From the NCBI GenBank assembly GCA_913056475.1, contig CAJXMS010000020.1, forward strand, positions 1-15,190: a DNA stretch of 15,190 nt, in the 5' to 3' direction. Within the stretch, counting starts at the first letter, position 1; every line of letters begins with the position of its first letter. Source of the stretch: an uncultured Bacteroidota bacterium (GTDB lineage: Bacteria; Bacteroidota; Bacteroidia; Flavobacteriales; Schleiferiaceae). Shown here piece by piece: positions 1 to 6,446 of this stretch. A model generated the notes under the pieces. That model saw only the letters and a list, made by a program, of their open reading frames with translations. It did no database searches and had not been told where the DNA came from. A program made the translations under genes and the position numbers.

Positions 1-1
1 C

Positions 2-190
2 CGCTACGCGGTAGCGGCCTTTCACGATGAAAACGGCAATGAAAAGCTTGATCGGGCCTGGAGCGGCATGCCCCAGGAACCTTACGGTTTCAGCAATGGA
101 GTGCGGGGCTCCATCCTGGGCCCACCCGACCTGGCGGAGCAGCTTTTTAGTCTATCTTCCTCCCGGGAGCTCAAAATTCAAATCGAATAA
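2..190 (+). CDS. DUF2141 family protein, C-terminal part (5' end outside window)
   Basis: This open frame enters from the left edge and gives 62 residues before a TAA at 188-190. It reads FHDENGNEKLDRAW near its start, then PYGFSNGVRGS and LGPPD. Acidic FHDxNGNxKLD followed by GxPxEPYGFSN and a GPP turn is the recognisable C-terminal half of DUF2141, a family of small secreted or periplasmic beta-rich proteins common in Bacteroidota. The molecular role of the family is unknown. The N-terminal half, with any signal peptide, lies outside the window. The next gene begins 12 bp after the stop and in the same frame, so the two are probably co-transcribed. The family call is from remembered motif pattern, not a search. 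Confidence 0.82.
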   Translation, partial: RYAVAAFHDENGNEKLDRAWSGMPQEPYGFSNGVRGSILGPPDLAEQLFSLSSSRELKIQIE

Positions 191-202
191 AACCGGCGGT
201 CC

Positions 203-1027
203 GTGCTTTTAAGCCTTGCCTGTTCTTCCTCGTCTGCGGGGCGCCGCTTTACGGCCGTCCTGCTTCTGGCAGGCCTGTTGCACATTTGGCCAAGGGCCTC
301 CGCAAAAGCCCAGTATGCAGGCTGGGAAGGGCGCTATTTAAATTTTAGCTTAAGCGGCACGCGGTTGTTTACCCATGATTTAAGCCTTTCACCCCTGGTT
401 TACGAGGGCTTTCTGGGCGGGCTCCAGCTGGGTTATCAGGACCAGCTAGGCCCCTGGCAGGGCGGCATTAAAATCACCGGAGCGGGTGGGCAGCTCCGGC
501 CCCTGGCCTATCATGAGCAAAACCAAACCCTCACCCTGGCGGGCCGTGCTTATTTTCACCTCCGCTATAACGTGGGGCCCTGGGGGCCGGTAGGCGTTTG
601 GGCGGGCCTGGGACAGGCCTCCTATTGGGACTATCATCAGGTAGCGGCTTATGCCAATAATGCTGTCAACTATACGGGGCTTTTCTCTGTAGGCCCGTCC
701 CTGGGTGCCCAATGGGATTTTACCCTTCCGCTGGATAAAGCACAACCCTACTGGGGCCTCAGCACAGATCTCTTTGGAGGGGTAGGGGCGCAGGTGCTCC
801 GGCCGGGCTATGTAAGCCCTTTCGTAGCGGGGCAAATAGCCACGAACGAATGGCGCTGGCACGGCCAGCAGCAGCACTGGCGGGCACGGCTAAGCCTCTG
901 CTGGCTCCGCAATAATGGCAATCAACTTAGGCTGAGTTATGTGGGTAATTTTTTCCTGATAGCGCAACCTAATTTGGTCAAAAACGCCAGCCATAGGCTA
1001 GCTATCGAAGCCCTTCTGCGCTTATGA
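203..1027 (+). CDS. Probable outer-membrane beta-barrel protein (hypothetical)
   Basis: The protein has 274 residues from a GTG start. An in-frame TAA lies 15 bp upstream and no ATG precedes the mature part, so GTG at 203 is the only reasonable start I see. Residues 14-36 look like a signal peptide: an RR pair, a hydrophobic core (FTAVLLLAGLL), then an AKA site with cleavage before Gln37. The odd feature is about 13 residues before the RR. The mature part is rich in Gly, Tyr, Trp and Leu with alternating polar/hydrophobic runs, for example YLNFSLSG, GGLQLGYQDQ, GRAYFHLRYN and NQLRLSYVGNFFL. It has no long hydrophobic helix and ends in LAIEALLRL. This fits a transmembrane beta-barrel of the outer membrane. 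It lies 12 bp behind the DUF2141 gene and its stop overlaps the start of the S41 gene. I do not recognise a named family, so its cargo or function is unknown. Confidence 0.72.
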   Translation: MLLSLACSSSSAGRRFTAVLLLAGLLHIWPRASAKAQYAGWEGRYLNFSLSGTRLFTHDLSLSPLVYEGFLGGLQLGYQDQLGPWQGGIKITGAGGQLRPLAYHEQNQTLTLAGRAYFHLRYNVGPWGPVGVWAGLGQASYWDYHQVAAYANNAVNYTGLFSVGPSLGAQWDFTLPLDKAQPYWGLSTDLFGGVGAQVLRPGYVSPFVAGQIATNEWRWHGQQQHWRARLSLCWLRNNGNQLRLSYVGNFFLIAQPNLVKNASHRLAIEALLRL

Positions 1028-2034
1028 AAAGATTCCCCCTGTTGCTCCTCTTGTTTTCCCTGCTCGGGCTAAGCTGTGAAAAATCCTGGAAGGAGCGCAT
1101 GCGCGACGATAGCCCTTATGAGAGTTTTGATGTACTTTGGGAAACCATTGACCGGAAGTACGCCTATCTGGAGTTAAAGGACCTTCGCTGGGACACGGTC
1201 TATTGGCACTTTTTGCCCCAGATTGATCAAGATATGAGCGAGGAGGCCTTGTTTGCCGTACTCGACAGTATGCTCTATCTGCTGCGCGATGGGCACGTAA
1301 ATCTTCGAAGCCCATTTGACCTCAGTCGCAACTGGCAATGGTACCTCGCCTACCCCGATAATTTTGATGCCGAGCTGGTGGAGCGGCATTACCTGGGCGC
1401 GGACCACCGCATAGCGGGCGGCATGCGCTATACTTTTCTGAGCGATAGCATTGGCTACTTGCGCTATAGCAGCTTTGGCGCTACCATCGAGGAGGCCCAG
1501 CTAAGAGCCGTTTTGCGGTATTTTAAAAATGCCCGGGGGCTTATCGTGGACATTCGCAGCAATGGGGGCGGCAGCCTTAGCAATGCTTACCGGCTGGCAC
1601 GCGCCTTTGTACAAAGTACGCAGCCGCGCCTTCGCCGGCTTTACCGTACCGGCCCGGAAGCGGATGCATTTGGCCGGAGTACGGAGGTGACCCTTACCCC
1701 ACCAGAAGACCCTCGCGATCGCTTTTCAAAACCCGTCATTCTATTGCAAAATCGCCGTTCCTACTCGGCTGCCAACACCTTTGCTGGCCTCATGAGCCAG
1801 CAAGACAGCGTGCAGCTATGGGGAGATACCACCGGTGGTGGCGGAGGCCTTCCCGTGGATTACGAACTACCCAATGGATGGTACTTTCGCTTTTCCGCCA
1901 CGCGGGAATTGATGCCCAATGGACGTGACCTGGAGCTGGGCGTTCCGCCCGATAGGCCGCTTCAACAGGATAGCGCCAGTAGCCGGCAGGGACGAGATCG
2001 GCTTATAGAAGAAGCCTTAAAACAGCTGCGCTAG
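1024..2034 (+). CDS. S41 family peptidase, lipoprotein
   Basis: The protein has 336 residues. The first 18 form a lipoprotein signal: positive MKR, a Leu-rich core and a lipobox LGLSC with Cys18, so the mature protein should be anchored in the envelope by lipid. A helical N-terminal region (about 30-95) ends in DGHVNL, where His91 fits the histidine often found in tricorn/C-terminal-processing-type S41 enzymes. The catalytic core runs from about 135 to 310: a GYLRYSSF strand, DIRSNGGG (176-183), RRSYSAANTFAGLM with Ser248 as the likely nucleophile, WGDTTGGGGG, and ELGVPPD near the end. Only about 40 residues lie between the N-terminal region and the core, too few for a PDZ domain. The ATGA overlap with the barrel gene implies translational coupling and a shared envelope role, perhaps processing or quality control of surface proteins. 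The substrate is unknown. Confidence 0.88.
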   Translation: MKRFPLLLLLFSLLGLSCEKSWKERMRDDSPYESFDVLWETIDRKYAYLELKDLRWDTVYWHFLPQIDQDMSEEALFAVLDSMLYLLRDGHVNLRSPFDLSRNWQWYLAYPDNFDAELVERHYLGADHRIAGGMRYTFLSDSIGYLRYSSFGATIEEAQLRAVLRYFKNARGLIVDIRSNGGGSLSNAYRLARAFVQSTQPRLRRLYRTGPEADAFGRSTEVTLTPPEDPRDRFSKPVILLQNRRSYSAANTFAGLMSQQDSVQLWGDTTGGGGGLPVDYELPNGWYFRFSATRELMPNGRDLELGVPPDRPLQQDSASSRQGRDRLIEEALKQLR

Positions 2035-2046
2035 GGCAGCGCTGCT
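2024..2046. terminator. Weak stem-loop spanning the two convergent stop codons
   Basis: GCGCT (2028-2032) and AGCGC (2038-2042) can pair around a five-base loop. After one T/T mismatch, AGC and GCT extend the stem by three pairs. It covers the stop of the S41 gene and touches the stop of the minus-strand carbonic-anhydrase-like gene. There is no T tract on either side, so termination is only a possibility. Confidence 0.25.
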
Positions 2047-2561
2047 TAGGTATCGATCCAGGAGCTATACATCACGTAATTATTGGCAATACGCTGAATT
2101 TCGCCTTCTAATAGTTCAGGAGTAAGGTCTTTTACTTTGCGAGCCGGTACGCCCGCAAAAATGCTTCCCCGGGGCACCCGGGTTCCTTCCAGCACCACCG
2201 CACCGGCGGCGATAATACTATTGGATTCCACCACACAGCCGTCCATCACGATGGCGCCCATCCCCACCAGCACATCATCTTCCAGTTTACACCCATGCAC
2301 TATGGCATTGTGACCGATGGAAACACGATGGCCTATCTGCAAGTCATGCTTTTGGTAGGTGCAGTGCAGGGTGGCATTATCCTGCACGTTTACCTTCTCC
2401 CCCAGACGAATGGCGTTCACATCGCCCCTTACCACCGTATTATACCAGAAGCTGCAGCGCGGCCCCGCCTCTACATCGCCTATCAGGGTGGCATTGTCAG
2501 CGATAAAACAATCGTTTCCTAACTGAGGACGTTTTCCTTTCACGGATTGTATAGTGGGCAT
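2046..2561 (-). CDS. Gamma carbonic anhydrase family protein (left-handed beta-helix hexapeptide)
   Basis: The protein has 171 residues and is close to full length for the YrdA/PaaY/CaiE-like group of gamma-class carbonic anhydrases. Hexapeptide repeats ([LIV]-x-x-x-x-x with small residues) run from about residue 18 to 140 and should fold into a left-handed beta-helix that trimerises. The zinc site is visible: His66 in TLHC, and His84 and His89 in IGHNAIVHG. These match the three ligands of the Cam-type site. Arg45-Gly-Asp47 and Gln60-Asp61 match other conserved active-site positions. The C-terminus is a helix (VKDLTPELLE onward). Members hydrate CO2 or act as acyl-thioester or carnitine-related accessory enzymes, and the exact substrate cannot be read from sequence. 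The gene is convergent with the S41 gene (11 bp gap) and divergent from the Nfu gene. Confidence 0.9.
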   Translation of the reverse strand: MPTIQSVKGKRPQLGNDCFIADNATLIGDVEAGPRCSFWYNTVVRGDVNAIRLGEKVNVQDNATLHCTYQKHDLQIGHRVSIGHNAIVHGCKLEDDVLVGMGAIVMDGCVVESNSIIAAGAVVLEGTRVPRGSIFAGVPARKVKDLTPELLEGEIQRIANNYVMYSSWIDT

Positions 2562-2588
2562 AGAGCTCGTTTATCAAAATTTTCGGAG

Positions 2589-2596
2589 CTAAAATA
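2589..2596 (-). promoter_or_regulatory. Candidate -7 element of the carbonic-anhydrase-like gene
   Basis: On the minus strand this reads TATTTTAG, seven of eight positions of the Bacteroidota TAnnTTTG element. It lies 27 bp before the ATG. No clear -33 TTG was found, so this is tentative. The surrounding ten bases recur upstream of the desaturase gene. Confidence 0.35.
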
Positions 2597-2621
2597 ACAG
2601 CTCTGCCCCGATAACAAGTCT

Positions 2622-2629
2622 TACTTTTG
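2622..2629 (+). promoter_or_regulatory. Bacteroidota-type -7 promoter element for the Nfu gene
   Basis: TACTTTTG matches TAnnTTTG exactly and lies 25 bp before the ATG at 2655, leaving room for a short leader. It sits in the 93 bp divergent spacer. No convincing -33 TTG is seen at the expected distance. Confidence 0.6.
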
Positions 2630-2654
2630 TAGCATCGTTAAAAGACTTCCCACC

Positions 2655-3296
2655 ATGGCAGAAAAAACGGTTCCCGTCAGTGTATATGCTGAGATGACCC
2701 CCAACCCGGCCGTACTCAAATTTGTGGCCAATAAGCGGCTCCTCGAAGAGGACTCGGTAGAGTTTAAAAACATCGAAGAAGCGCAGCCCTCCCCCTTGGC
2801 TAGCCGGCTCTTCCATTTCCCCTTTGTGAAGCAAGTCTTCATCAGTGCCAATTACGTAGCCATAACAAAATACGACATTGTAGACTGGGAGGATGTTACC
2901 CTCGAAATGCGCGAGCTCATCCGCGATTTTCTGGCGGAAGGCCAGCCCGTGCTGCAAAGTACGCCTCCACCGGAAAAAGAGGGAAGTAAGGTGGCCGATG
3001 CTGTCCAATCAACCAACCCCGTACAAGCGCATCCGGAGGAAAAACCCAGCGAAGAATGGGACGCCATCGATCAAAAGATCGCCGAATTACTGGATGAGTA
3101 CGTGCAACCGGCAGTGGCGGCCGATGGAGGAAAAATAAAATTCCTCAACCACCAGGAAGGAACCGTCAGCGTACTGCTTCAAGGAGCCTGTAGCGGCTGT
3201 CCTTCCAGTACCATGACACTTAAACAGGGCATTGAAAGAATGCTTCAGGATATGATGCCCGGCCAAATCAAAGCAGTTGAAGCGGTAAATGGCTAG
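2655..3296 (+). CDS. Nfu/NifU-type iron-sulfur cluster scaffold protein
   Basis: The protein has 213 residues and two recognisable parts. Residues 8-95 match the Nfu/NifU N-terminal domain, with EMTPNPAVLKFVAN near the start, then FPFVKQVFISANYVAITK and a WEDVTLEMRELIRDFL helix. A linker rich in Pro, Glu and Ser spans about 98-133. Residues 137-211 are the NifU C-terminal domain: helix IAELLDEYVQPAVAADGG, a strand, then GACSGCPSSTMTLKQGIE. Cys179 and Cys182 form the CxxC that holds a bridging Fe-S cluster between two subunits. The protein acts in the cytoplasm as a late carrier delivering clusters to apo-proteins. The length and architecture fit the common Bacteroidota form. It has its own promoter-like element and a strong terminator directly downstream, so it is probably transcribed alone. 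Confidence 0.93.
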   Translation: MAEKTVPVSVYAEMTPNPAVLKFVANKRLLEEDSVEFKNIEEAQPSPLASRLFHFPFVKQVFISANYVAITKYDIVDWEDVTLEMRELIRDFLAEGQPVLQSTPPPEKEGSKVADAVQSTNPVQAHPEEKPSEEWDAIDQKIAELLDEYVQPAVAADGGKIKFLNHQEGTVSVLLQGACSGCPSSTMTLKQGIERMLQDMMPGQIKAVEAVNG

Positions 3297-3324
3297 GAGA
3301 GCCTGAAGCGCTTTTTACCTTCCC

Positions 3325-3359
3325 AAAAAGCCGGTGGAAAGCGTTTCTACCGGCTTTTT
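3325..3359. terminator. Strong bidirectional intrinsic terminator
   Basis: The arm at 3325-3340 pairs with 3344-3359 over 16 positions around a GCG loop. All pairs are Watson-Crick except one G-U (G3336 with T3348). The stem begins with five A and ends with five T, so both strands have a GC-rich stem followed by a U run. It starts 28 bp after the Nfu stop and can also stop transcription coming from the convergent desaturase gene. Confidence 0.9.
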
Positions 3360-3439
3360 CTTTCTTCGCGTCCAAAGCCCGGGCCTTCTTCATAGCTGCC
3401 CCGGCAACCCCGTGAGGGGGCCCAAAAGAGATCCACAAC

Positions 3440-3486
3440 CTGCTACAAGCGACATAGCTGTTCCGAAGGAAAACAGAAAGTAGCAG
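3440..3486. repeat. Nested inverted repeat in the convergent spacer
   Basis: CTGCTAC (3440-3446) and GTAGCAG (3480-3486) are perfect 7 bp inverted arms. Between them a smaller stem forms from CTGTTCC and GGAA...CAG around GAA, with a two-base bulge. It lies 25 bp beyond the desaturase stop. No T run follows on either strand. It could be a second stop signal, a processed 3' end structure, or chance. The rest of 3360-3510 shows no open frame I would defend. Confidence 0.35.
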
Positions 3487-3510
3487 ACAACCTTTATAGA
3501 CAAGCCCTCA

Positions 3511-4632
3511 CTAGTTCAGCGCTGGGGAAGGCTGAGCGTACAGCTTCAAACTGCGCAGGTGTGAGCGTACGGCTTCCATGAACCGGGGGTGTTCGTGATA
3601 GGGGAGGGCAAACTCATGTGCCGTTTGTTCAACAATACGGCTTATGGCCGGATAATGGATGTGGCAAATATTGGGGAAGAGGTGATGCTCCACTTGAAAA
3701 TTAAGCCCGCCCAAAAACCAGGTTAAGAAAGGGCTCTGGCGCGCAAAGTTGGCCGTAGTATGCAGCTGATGCTCCATCCAGGCATCCTCCATCTTGCCAT
3801 GCTCCGGGGCCGAGAAAGTACGCACCTGATCTACCGCATGGGCCAGCTGAAAGATAAAACTTAAAATAAAACCGGCGGTAAAATGCATAATGCCAAATCC
3901 CAGCAGAACCCCATACCAAGGAGCTGCGGTAAAAATGATAGGAAGCGCTATGAAAAGAGAGAAATAAAGAACCTTGGTGCCGATTAACTTCAACCATTCT
4001 TTACGCAGCTCCTTTTGGGAAAACCGGGCCAAGCCAATTTGCTGGTAGCGCAGCAGCTGCTTAAAATCTTTCATTACCACCCAGTTGAGGGTCAATAAGC
4101 CATACAGGAAGGGCGCGTACCAGGCCTGGTGGCGGTGAAACTTTTTCCAGGGCTGATCTGGATGAAGCCGAAGGAGTCCGCCGGTTTCCAGATCTTCATC
4201 TAAACCTTCGATATTGGTAAAGGTATGGTGTAGCACGTTGTGTTGAAAGCGCCAGGTGGTCGCATTCCCACTAATGAGGTAAATGGTAGCTCCCAGCCAG
4301 CGATTGACCCAGTGACGGCGCGCGTAAGCTCCGTGCACGGCGTCGTGCATCACATTCATCCCGATGCCCGACATGCCCAGGCCCATGATAAAAAAGAGCG
4401 TAATGACCCCCAAGCTTGCGGGCTGCCATAGCAACATGCCCAAGTAAGGCAAGAAATAAAGCCCCAGCATAAAGGCCGTTTTATAGTACATTTTTTGGTT
4501 GCCCTTTTGCGAGTGCTCGGCGTCCCGAAAGTATTGGTTCACCCGTTTGCGAAGTACTCTTCCAAAGGATTGGGGGGCGGTGTGAGCGAACTGAACCGTT
4601 CGCGGGGTTTTCTGGCTATCGATCATCGGCAT
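3511..4632 (-). CDS. Membrane fatty acid desaturase (acyl-CoA/acyl-lipid type)
   Basis: The protein has 373 residues. The three histidine boxes of the di-iron membrane desaturases are present in order: HDAVH (96-100), HNVLHH (131-136) and QVEHH (313-317), with an extra HQLHTTANF at 288-296. Hydrophobic segments lie at about 52-68, 72-92, 173-187, 218-235 and 240-264, giving the expected topology with the boxes on the cytoplasmic side. Gln in place of His at the start of box three is typical of front-end (delta-5/6-like) enzymes and their bacterial relatives. No cytochrome b5 domain is fused, so electrons must come from a separate donor. The reaction is oxygen-dependent introduction of a cis double bond into a fatty acyl chain, and the position of the bond cannot be told. 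ATG at 4632 was chosen; an ATG two codons later is equally possible. It is convergent with the Nfu gene and divergent from pgi. Confidence 0.92.
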   Translation of the reverse strand: MPMIDSQKTPRTVQFAHTAPQSFGRVLRKRVNQYFRDAEHSQKGNQKMYYKTAFMLGLYFLPYLGMLLWQPASLGVITLFFIMGLGMSGIGMNVMHDAVHGAYARRHWVNRWLGATIYLISGNATTWRFQHNVLHHTFTNIEGLDEDLETGGLLRLHPDQPWKKFHRHQAWYAPFLYGLLTLNWVVMKDFKQLLRYQQIGLARFSQKELRKEWLKLIGTKVLYFSLFIALPIIFTAAPWYGVLLGFGIMHFTAGFILSFIFQLAHAVDQVRTFSAPEHGKMEDAWMEHQLHTTANFARQSPFLTWFLGGLNFQVEHHLFPNICHIHYPAISRIVEQTAHEFALPYHEHPRFMEAVRSHLRSLKLYAQPSPALN

Positions 4633-4642
4633 AAATTCGCGG

Positions 4643-4650
4643 CTAAAATA
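4643..4650 (-). promoter_or_regulatory. Candidate -7 element of the desaturase gene
   Basis: On the minus strand this reads TATTTTAG, one mismatch from TAnnTTTG, 10 bp before the ATG at 4632. That spacing would give an almost leaderless transcript. The assignment is tentative. Confidence 0.3.
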
Positions 4651-4703
4651 AGGAGTAACTTTATTTTCGAGCTTTGCAAGGCATTAATTTCATATTCATC
4701 CGC

Positions 4704-6356
4704 ATGCTGCCCAAAGTAGACCCCACGAAAACCCAATCTTGGCAAAAATTAAGCCAACATTACCAAACCTGGGAAAACCTTCATCTTCGTCGCTTATTTG
4801 AGGAGGATCCCCAGCGGTTTGAGCGTTTTAAAAGTGCCGCCGCCGGCTGGCAGGTAGACCTCTCCAAAAACCTCATGACCACAGAAACCCAAGAGCTCCT
4901 GCTTGCCCTAGCACGGGAATGCCAGCTCCCTGAGGCCATGGAAGCCCAGCGCAAAGGGGATCCCATCAATGAAACAGAGCAGCGCGCGGTTTTACATACC
5001 GCTCTTCGGGACCGTAGCAATAAGGCCCGCGTAGAAGGCCAGGAAGTAAGGCCCGCCGTCAAGGAGGTGCTGGAGCAAATGCATGATTTTTCTGACCTCC
5101 TTATAAGTGGCAACTGGAAAGGCTACTCCGGTAAAACCATTAAAAATGTGGTGAACATTGGTATTGGCGGGTCGGACCTGGGGCCAGCCATGGTTTACGA
5201 AGCCCTCAAGCCCTACCGCAATCACTTGCACTGTTATTTCGTTTCCAATGTGGACGGCCAGCATCTGCAGGACACCCTCCAAGGCCTCCCTCCCGAGCAA
5301 ACCCTCTTTATAATAGCCAGCAAAACCTTCACCACCCAGGAAACCATGACCAACGCCCACAGTGCCCGGGCCTGGTTCCTGCGCCACAGCGATGCCAAAG
5401 AAACAGATGTGGCCAAGCACTTTGTGGCCGTTTCCACCAACGAGGAAAAAGTGAAGGAATTTGGCATCAACCCTTCCAATATGTTCGGCTTCTGGGACTG
5501 GGTAGGGGGACGTTACTCGGTGTGGTCAGCTATTGGATTATCGCTGTGCTGCGGCCTGGGCTTCAAAAATTTCGAAAAGCTTTTGCGCGGGGCTGAGGCC
5601 ATGGATCACCATTTCTATGAGGCTGAGTTGGAAGAAAATGTCCCCGTGCAGCTAGCCTTACTGGGTATCTGGTACGTAAACTTCTGGGGCGCCCGCAGTG
5701 AGGCTATGGTGCCCTATAATCAGCATCTGCACCGCCTGGCAGCCTACTTTCAGCAAGGCAATATGGAGAGCAACGGCAAGCGCATCAACCGAGCGGGTAC
5801 GCCCGTATCTTACGCCACCGGCCCCGTCGTATGGGGAGAGCCCGGCACCAACGGCCAGCATGCCTTTTTCCAATTGCTCCACCAGGGTACCCCCTTCATT
5901 CCGGTTGATTTTATCGGTACCGCCTTTTCCGCCCAGGAAACCGGCGATCATCAGGCCAAACTGCTGGCCAACCTACTGGCCCAATCCGAAGCCCTCATGC
6001 GGGGCAAAACCCCCGAGGAGGCCGCTGCCGAACTCCAGGAGGAAGGCTATTCGCCAGCACTTGTTGACCATCTTGCCCCGCATAAAGCTTTCCCAGGCAA
6101 CCGACCCAGCACCACCCTGCTTACCGATAAGCTAAGCCCCGAAAGGCTTGGTAGCCTGCTGGCCCTCTATGAACACAAAATCTTCGTTCAAGGCATTATC
6201 TGGAACATCTACAGCTTTGACCAGTGGGGGGTAGAACTGGGCAAACAACTGGCCAAACCTCTCCTTTCCGAACTCCAGGGGAAAGCCCTCCACGACCACG
6301 ATAGCAGCACCGCCGGCCTGCTCCAAATGCTCCGTCAGTGGCGTGCTGATTCTTAA
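4704..6356 (+). CDS. pgi: Glucose-6-phosphate isomerase
   Basis: The enzyme interconverts glucose-6-phosphate and fructose-6-phosphate in the cytoplasm, linking glycolysis, gluconeogenesis and the pentose phosphate branch. From ATG at 4704 it has 550 residues, near the length of the E. coli enzyme. A TTG 30 bp upstream would add ten unconserved residues, so I rejected it. Signature runs are NIGIGGSDLGPAM, SKTFTTQETMTNA, FGFWDWVGGRYSVWSAIGLS, NMESNGK, GEPGTNGQHAFFQLLHQG and a final SFDQWGVELGK. Counting from 4704, the base/acid residues fall at Glu355 (MESNGK), His386 (NGQH) and Lys514 (VELGK), the same numbers as in the E. coli protein, which supports the start. The gene is divergent from the desaturase with a 71 bp spacer. 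The 90 bp after it carry the promoter of the next gene, and no clear terminator is seen. Confidence 0.97.
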   Translation: MLPKVDPTKTQSWQKLSQHYQTWENLHLRRLFEEDPQRFERFKSAAAGWQVDLSKNLMTTETQELLLALARECQLPEAMEAQRKGDPINETEQRAVLHTALRDRSNKARVEGQEVRPAVKEVLEQMHDFSDLLISGNWKGYSGKTIKNVVNIGIGGSDLGPAMVYEALKPYRNHLHCYFVSNVDGQHLQDTLQGLPPEQTLFIIASKTFTTQETMTNAHSARAWFLRHSDAKETDVAKHFVAVSTNEEKVKEFGINPSNMFGFWDWVGGRYSVWSAIGLSLCCGLGFKNFEKLLRGAEAMDHHFYEAELEENVPVQLALLGIWYVNFWGARSEAMVPYNQHLHRLAAYFQQGNMESNGKRINRAGTPVSYATGPVVWGEPGTNGQHAFFQLLHQGTPFIPVDFIGTAFSAQETGDHQAKLLANLLAQSEALMRGKTPEEAAAELQEEGYSPALVDHLAPHKAFPGNRPSTTLLTDKLSPERLGSLLALYEHKIFVQGIIWNIYSFDQWGVELGKQLAKPLLSELQGKALHDHDSSTAGLLQMLRQWRADS

Positions 6357-6409
6357 TCTTAAATTAATCCTGCCTCCTCCGCTACTCTTACAGGGAAAAC
6401 CAGATTCAT

Positions 6410-6417
6410 TACCTTTG
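6410..6417 (+). promoter_or_regulatory. Bacteroidota-type -7 promoter element
   Basis: TACCTTTG matches TAnnTTTG exactly and ends 29 bp before the ATG of the coiled-coil lipoprotein gene at 6447. No clear -33 TTG accompanies it. Confidence 0.6.
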
Positions 6418-6446
6418 ACAACCTTCACAGAACCAATTCATAAACC

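Noticed and set aside
27..212. A 61-codon open frame at the left edge in another frame
   Set aside because: The overlapping frame 2-190 encodes clear DUF2141 motifs, while this one has no recognisable pattern.
3360..3510. Possible small RNA or extra gene in the Nfu/desaturase spacer
   Set aside because: There is no promoter-like element or open frame of note. Only the inverted repeat is visible, so it was kept as a structure, not a gene.
4674..4703. TTG start adding ten residues to glucose-6-phosphate isomerase
   Set aside because: With ATG at 4704 the catalytic residues fall at 355, 386 and 514 as in E. coli, and the added residues look unconserved.
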